Origin: CAZQKW01 sp964594075
Lineage (GTDB): Bacteria > Desulfobacterota > WTBG01 > CAIYCZ01
Assembly: GCA_964594075.1 (NCBI GenBank)
Contig: CAZQKW010000032.1
Coordinates: 1 to 44,696 of the forward strand
Direction: 5' to 3'
Length of the DNA: 44,696 bases
Shown here: positions 44,144 to 44,696 of the stretch, piece by piece
Position numbering within the stretch: the stretch's first letter is position 1
Layout: each line of letters opens with the position of its first letter
Program-made: the position numbers and the translations under genes
The notes under the pieces: model-generated
What the model was told of the DNA's origin: nothing
Databases searched by the model: none
What the model saw: the letters and a program-made list of their open reading frames with translations, nothing else

Positions 44144-44227
44144 TAAAAAGGAATAGGAGAGGAAGTTGACGGCATTGTCTCATACTACGTAATTTAATCT
44201 GTGACCAATATCACTTTTTACAAAAAA

Positions 44228-44253
44228 ACCGGGGAAGGAAAAATTTCCCCGGT
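44228..44253 (-). terminator. rho-independent terminator, minus strand
   Basis: A 9-bp stem ACCGGGGAA/TTCCCCGGT, an 8-nt loop and TTTTTTT on the minus strand. The nearest upstream minus-strand gene is tRNA-fMet, which has its own terminator at 44452-44480, so this may end a separate small RNA transcribed from within 44254-44450. Confidence 0.7.
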
Positions 44254-44451
44254 AAAAAAATAAACACCTGAACTTCAGCGCTGAAAGCCATCCCAAAAAC
44301 CGAGCAGAGACAAAAGCGGTCATCCCCCAGAAGATGGGATTGAAACTAAAAGTCACTGTAGATTTCGGCATGTATTGGCAGAACTTTACAAAATATTTTG
44401 CAAGTTAATATCCGTTAAATATAATTTTTAAATATTCCCTTAAAGGACAAA

Positions 44452-44480
44452 AAAGCACCCGTGAATTTCTCGGGTGCTTT
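44452..44480 (-). terminator. terminator of tRNA-fMet
   Basis: A 10-bp stem AAAGCACCCG/CGGGTGCTTT with TTTTTTG on the minus strand, 8 nt after the tRNA 3' end. Confidence 0.9.
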
Positions 44481-44487
44481 AAATGCA

Positions 44488-44563
44488 TGGTAGCGGGGGT
44501 TGGATTCGAACCAACGACCTTCGGGTTATGAGCCCGACAAGCTTCCAGCTGCTCCACCCCGCA
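44488..44563 (-). tRNA. initiator tRNA-fMet (anticodon CAT)
   Basis: A 76-nt cloverleaf with encoded CCA. Anticodon loop TCATAAC on a stem with three consecutive G-C pairs, and a mismatched first acceptor position (1-72, here U-U), are the hallmarks of bacterial initiator tRNA. The D arm GAGCAGC and T arm (TTGG-TTCGAAT-CCAA) are normal. Most initiators have C1-A72, so the U-U mismatch is a small oddity, yet consistent with the role. Confidence 0.92.
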
Positions 44564-44696
44564 ATAATTAATAATAAATATATCTCTTATTCATTTAATG
44601 TCAATACAATAATTTATCAGGACTTTCCCCAAAAAACAGGGATAGAAATTGTGGAGATGGCATAAGCAGAGGGGAAGAAGGCACTAAACAAGTGGC

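Larger units (their letters stand above)
43766..44487. other. 722-nt region rich in hairpins between the secreted-protein cluster and tRNA-fMet
   Basis: No gene is credible. It holds terminator-like hairpins at 43955-43979, 44114-44143, 44228-44253 and 44452-44480. A 63-codon minus-strand frame runs through one of these hairpins and is not believable. Confidence 0.55.

Noticed and set aside
44180..44371. 63-codon minus-strand ORF
   Set aside because: Its reading frame crosses a strong rho-independent terminator.

Overview
The window most resembles a chromosomal segment of an anaerobic, respiring or syntrophic bacterium of the Deltaproteobacteria/Desulfobacterota type. The clues are an ETF operon with a membrane-bound FeS oxidoreductase, two multihaem cytochrome clusters, an NrfD/FeS quinone module, a sigma54-dependent regulator, AMP-forming acetyl-CoA synthetase, an ACT-type malic enzyme, and secreted proteins with Thr-rich linkers and thrombospondin-3-type calcium repeats. 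This assignment is inferred from gene content; no rRNA or marker phylogeny is available.

Layout. 0.4-5.2 kb (minus strand): etfB-etfA, a 646-residue membrane FeS oxidoreductase of the ETF:menaquinone oxidoreductase type, and a heptahaem cytochrome, ending in a strong terminator. 5.2-5.9 kb: a gene-free stretch with two related inverted repeats whose loops are both 61 nt. 5.9-9.5 kb (minus): a sensor kinase and a sigma54 response regulator. 9.9-11.8 kb (minus): acs. 12.3-16.9 kb (plus): a MoxR/RavA-like ATPase, a VWA protein and an ACT-malic enzyme. 17-19.6 kb (minus): tetrahaem cytochrome, four-cluster ferredoxin and NrfD-type membrane subunit, interrupted by a small inverted-repeat element. 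20.1 kb: tRNA-Pro(GGG).

20.2-23.7 kb is a repeat-rich island next to the tRNA. It holds a secreted repeat protein flanked by 119-bp direct repeats, two relics of a REP-associated tyrosine transposase tail, a DUF2442 gene and a HicBA toxin-antitoxin pair. 24.1-28.6 kb (minus) is a probable stress/proteostasis operon: a ClpX-like unfoldase without a zinc domain, a CbpA-type J-protein, an RsbRD_N-like sensor protein and a MEMO-family protein. A YihX-like HAD phosphatase follows. 29.5-31.9 kb (plus) is an ECF sigma/anti-sigma/periplasmic metal-sensor operon and a ZraP-like protein; the latter is bracketed by about 156-bp inverted repeats. 32.4-35.6 kb (plus) holds a flavodoxin-like protein, a lytic transglycosylase, a Bax-inhibitor-1 family membrane protein and a putative lipoprotein, with common dispersed repeats between them. 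35.8-37.2 kb (minus) is a B12-binding radical SAM protein.

37.8-43.8 kb (plus) is a run of three secreted proteins: a gingipain-type (C25) cysteine peptidase, a fibronectin-like/Thr-linker protein with a CFI-box-like C-terminus, and a propeller-like protein. The first and third share a TSP3 plus Cys/Gly-rich tail. The window closes with several hairpin terminators and tRNA-fMet.

Functionally the two energy modules fit together: acyl-CoA-derived electrons could pass from ETF to quinone and c-type cytochromes at one end, while the NrfD/FeS/tetrahaem module exchanges electrons between quinone and periplasm at the other. Acs and the malic enzyme link acetate and C4 metabolism. The best candidates for less-described biology are the secreted peptidase cluster with its shared Cys-rich tail, the ClpX-like/J-protein/sensor operon, the MoxR-VWA pair with an altered P-loop, and several uncatalogued inverted repeats.
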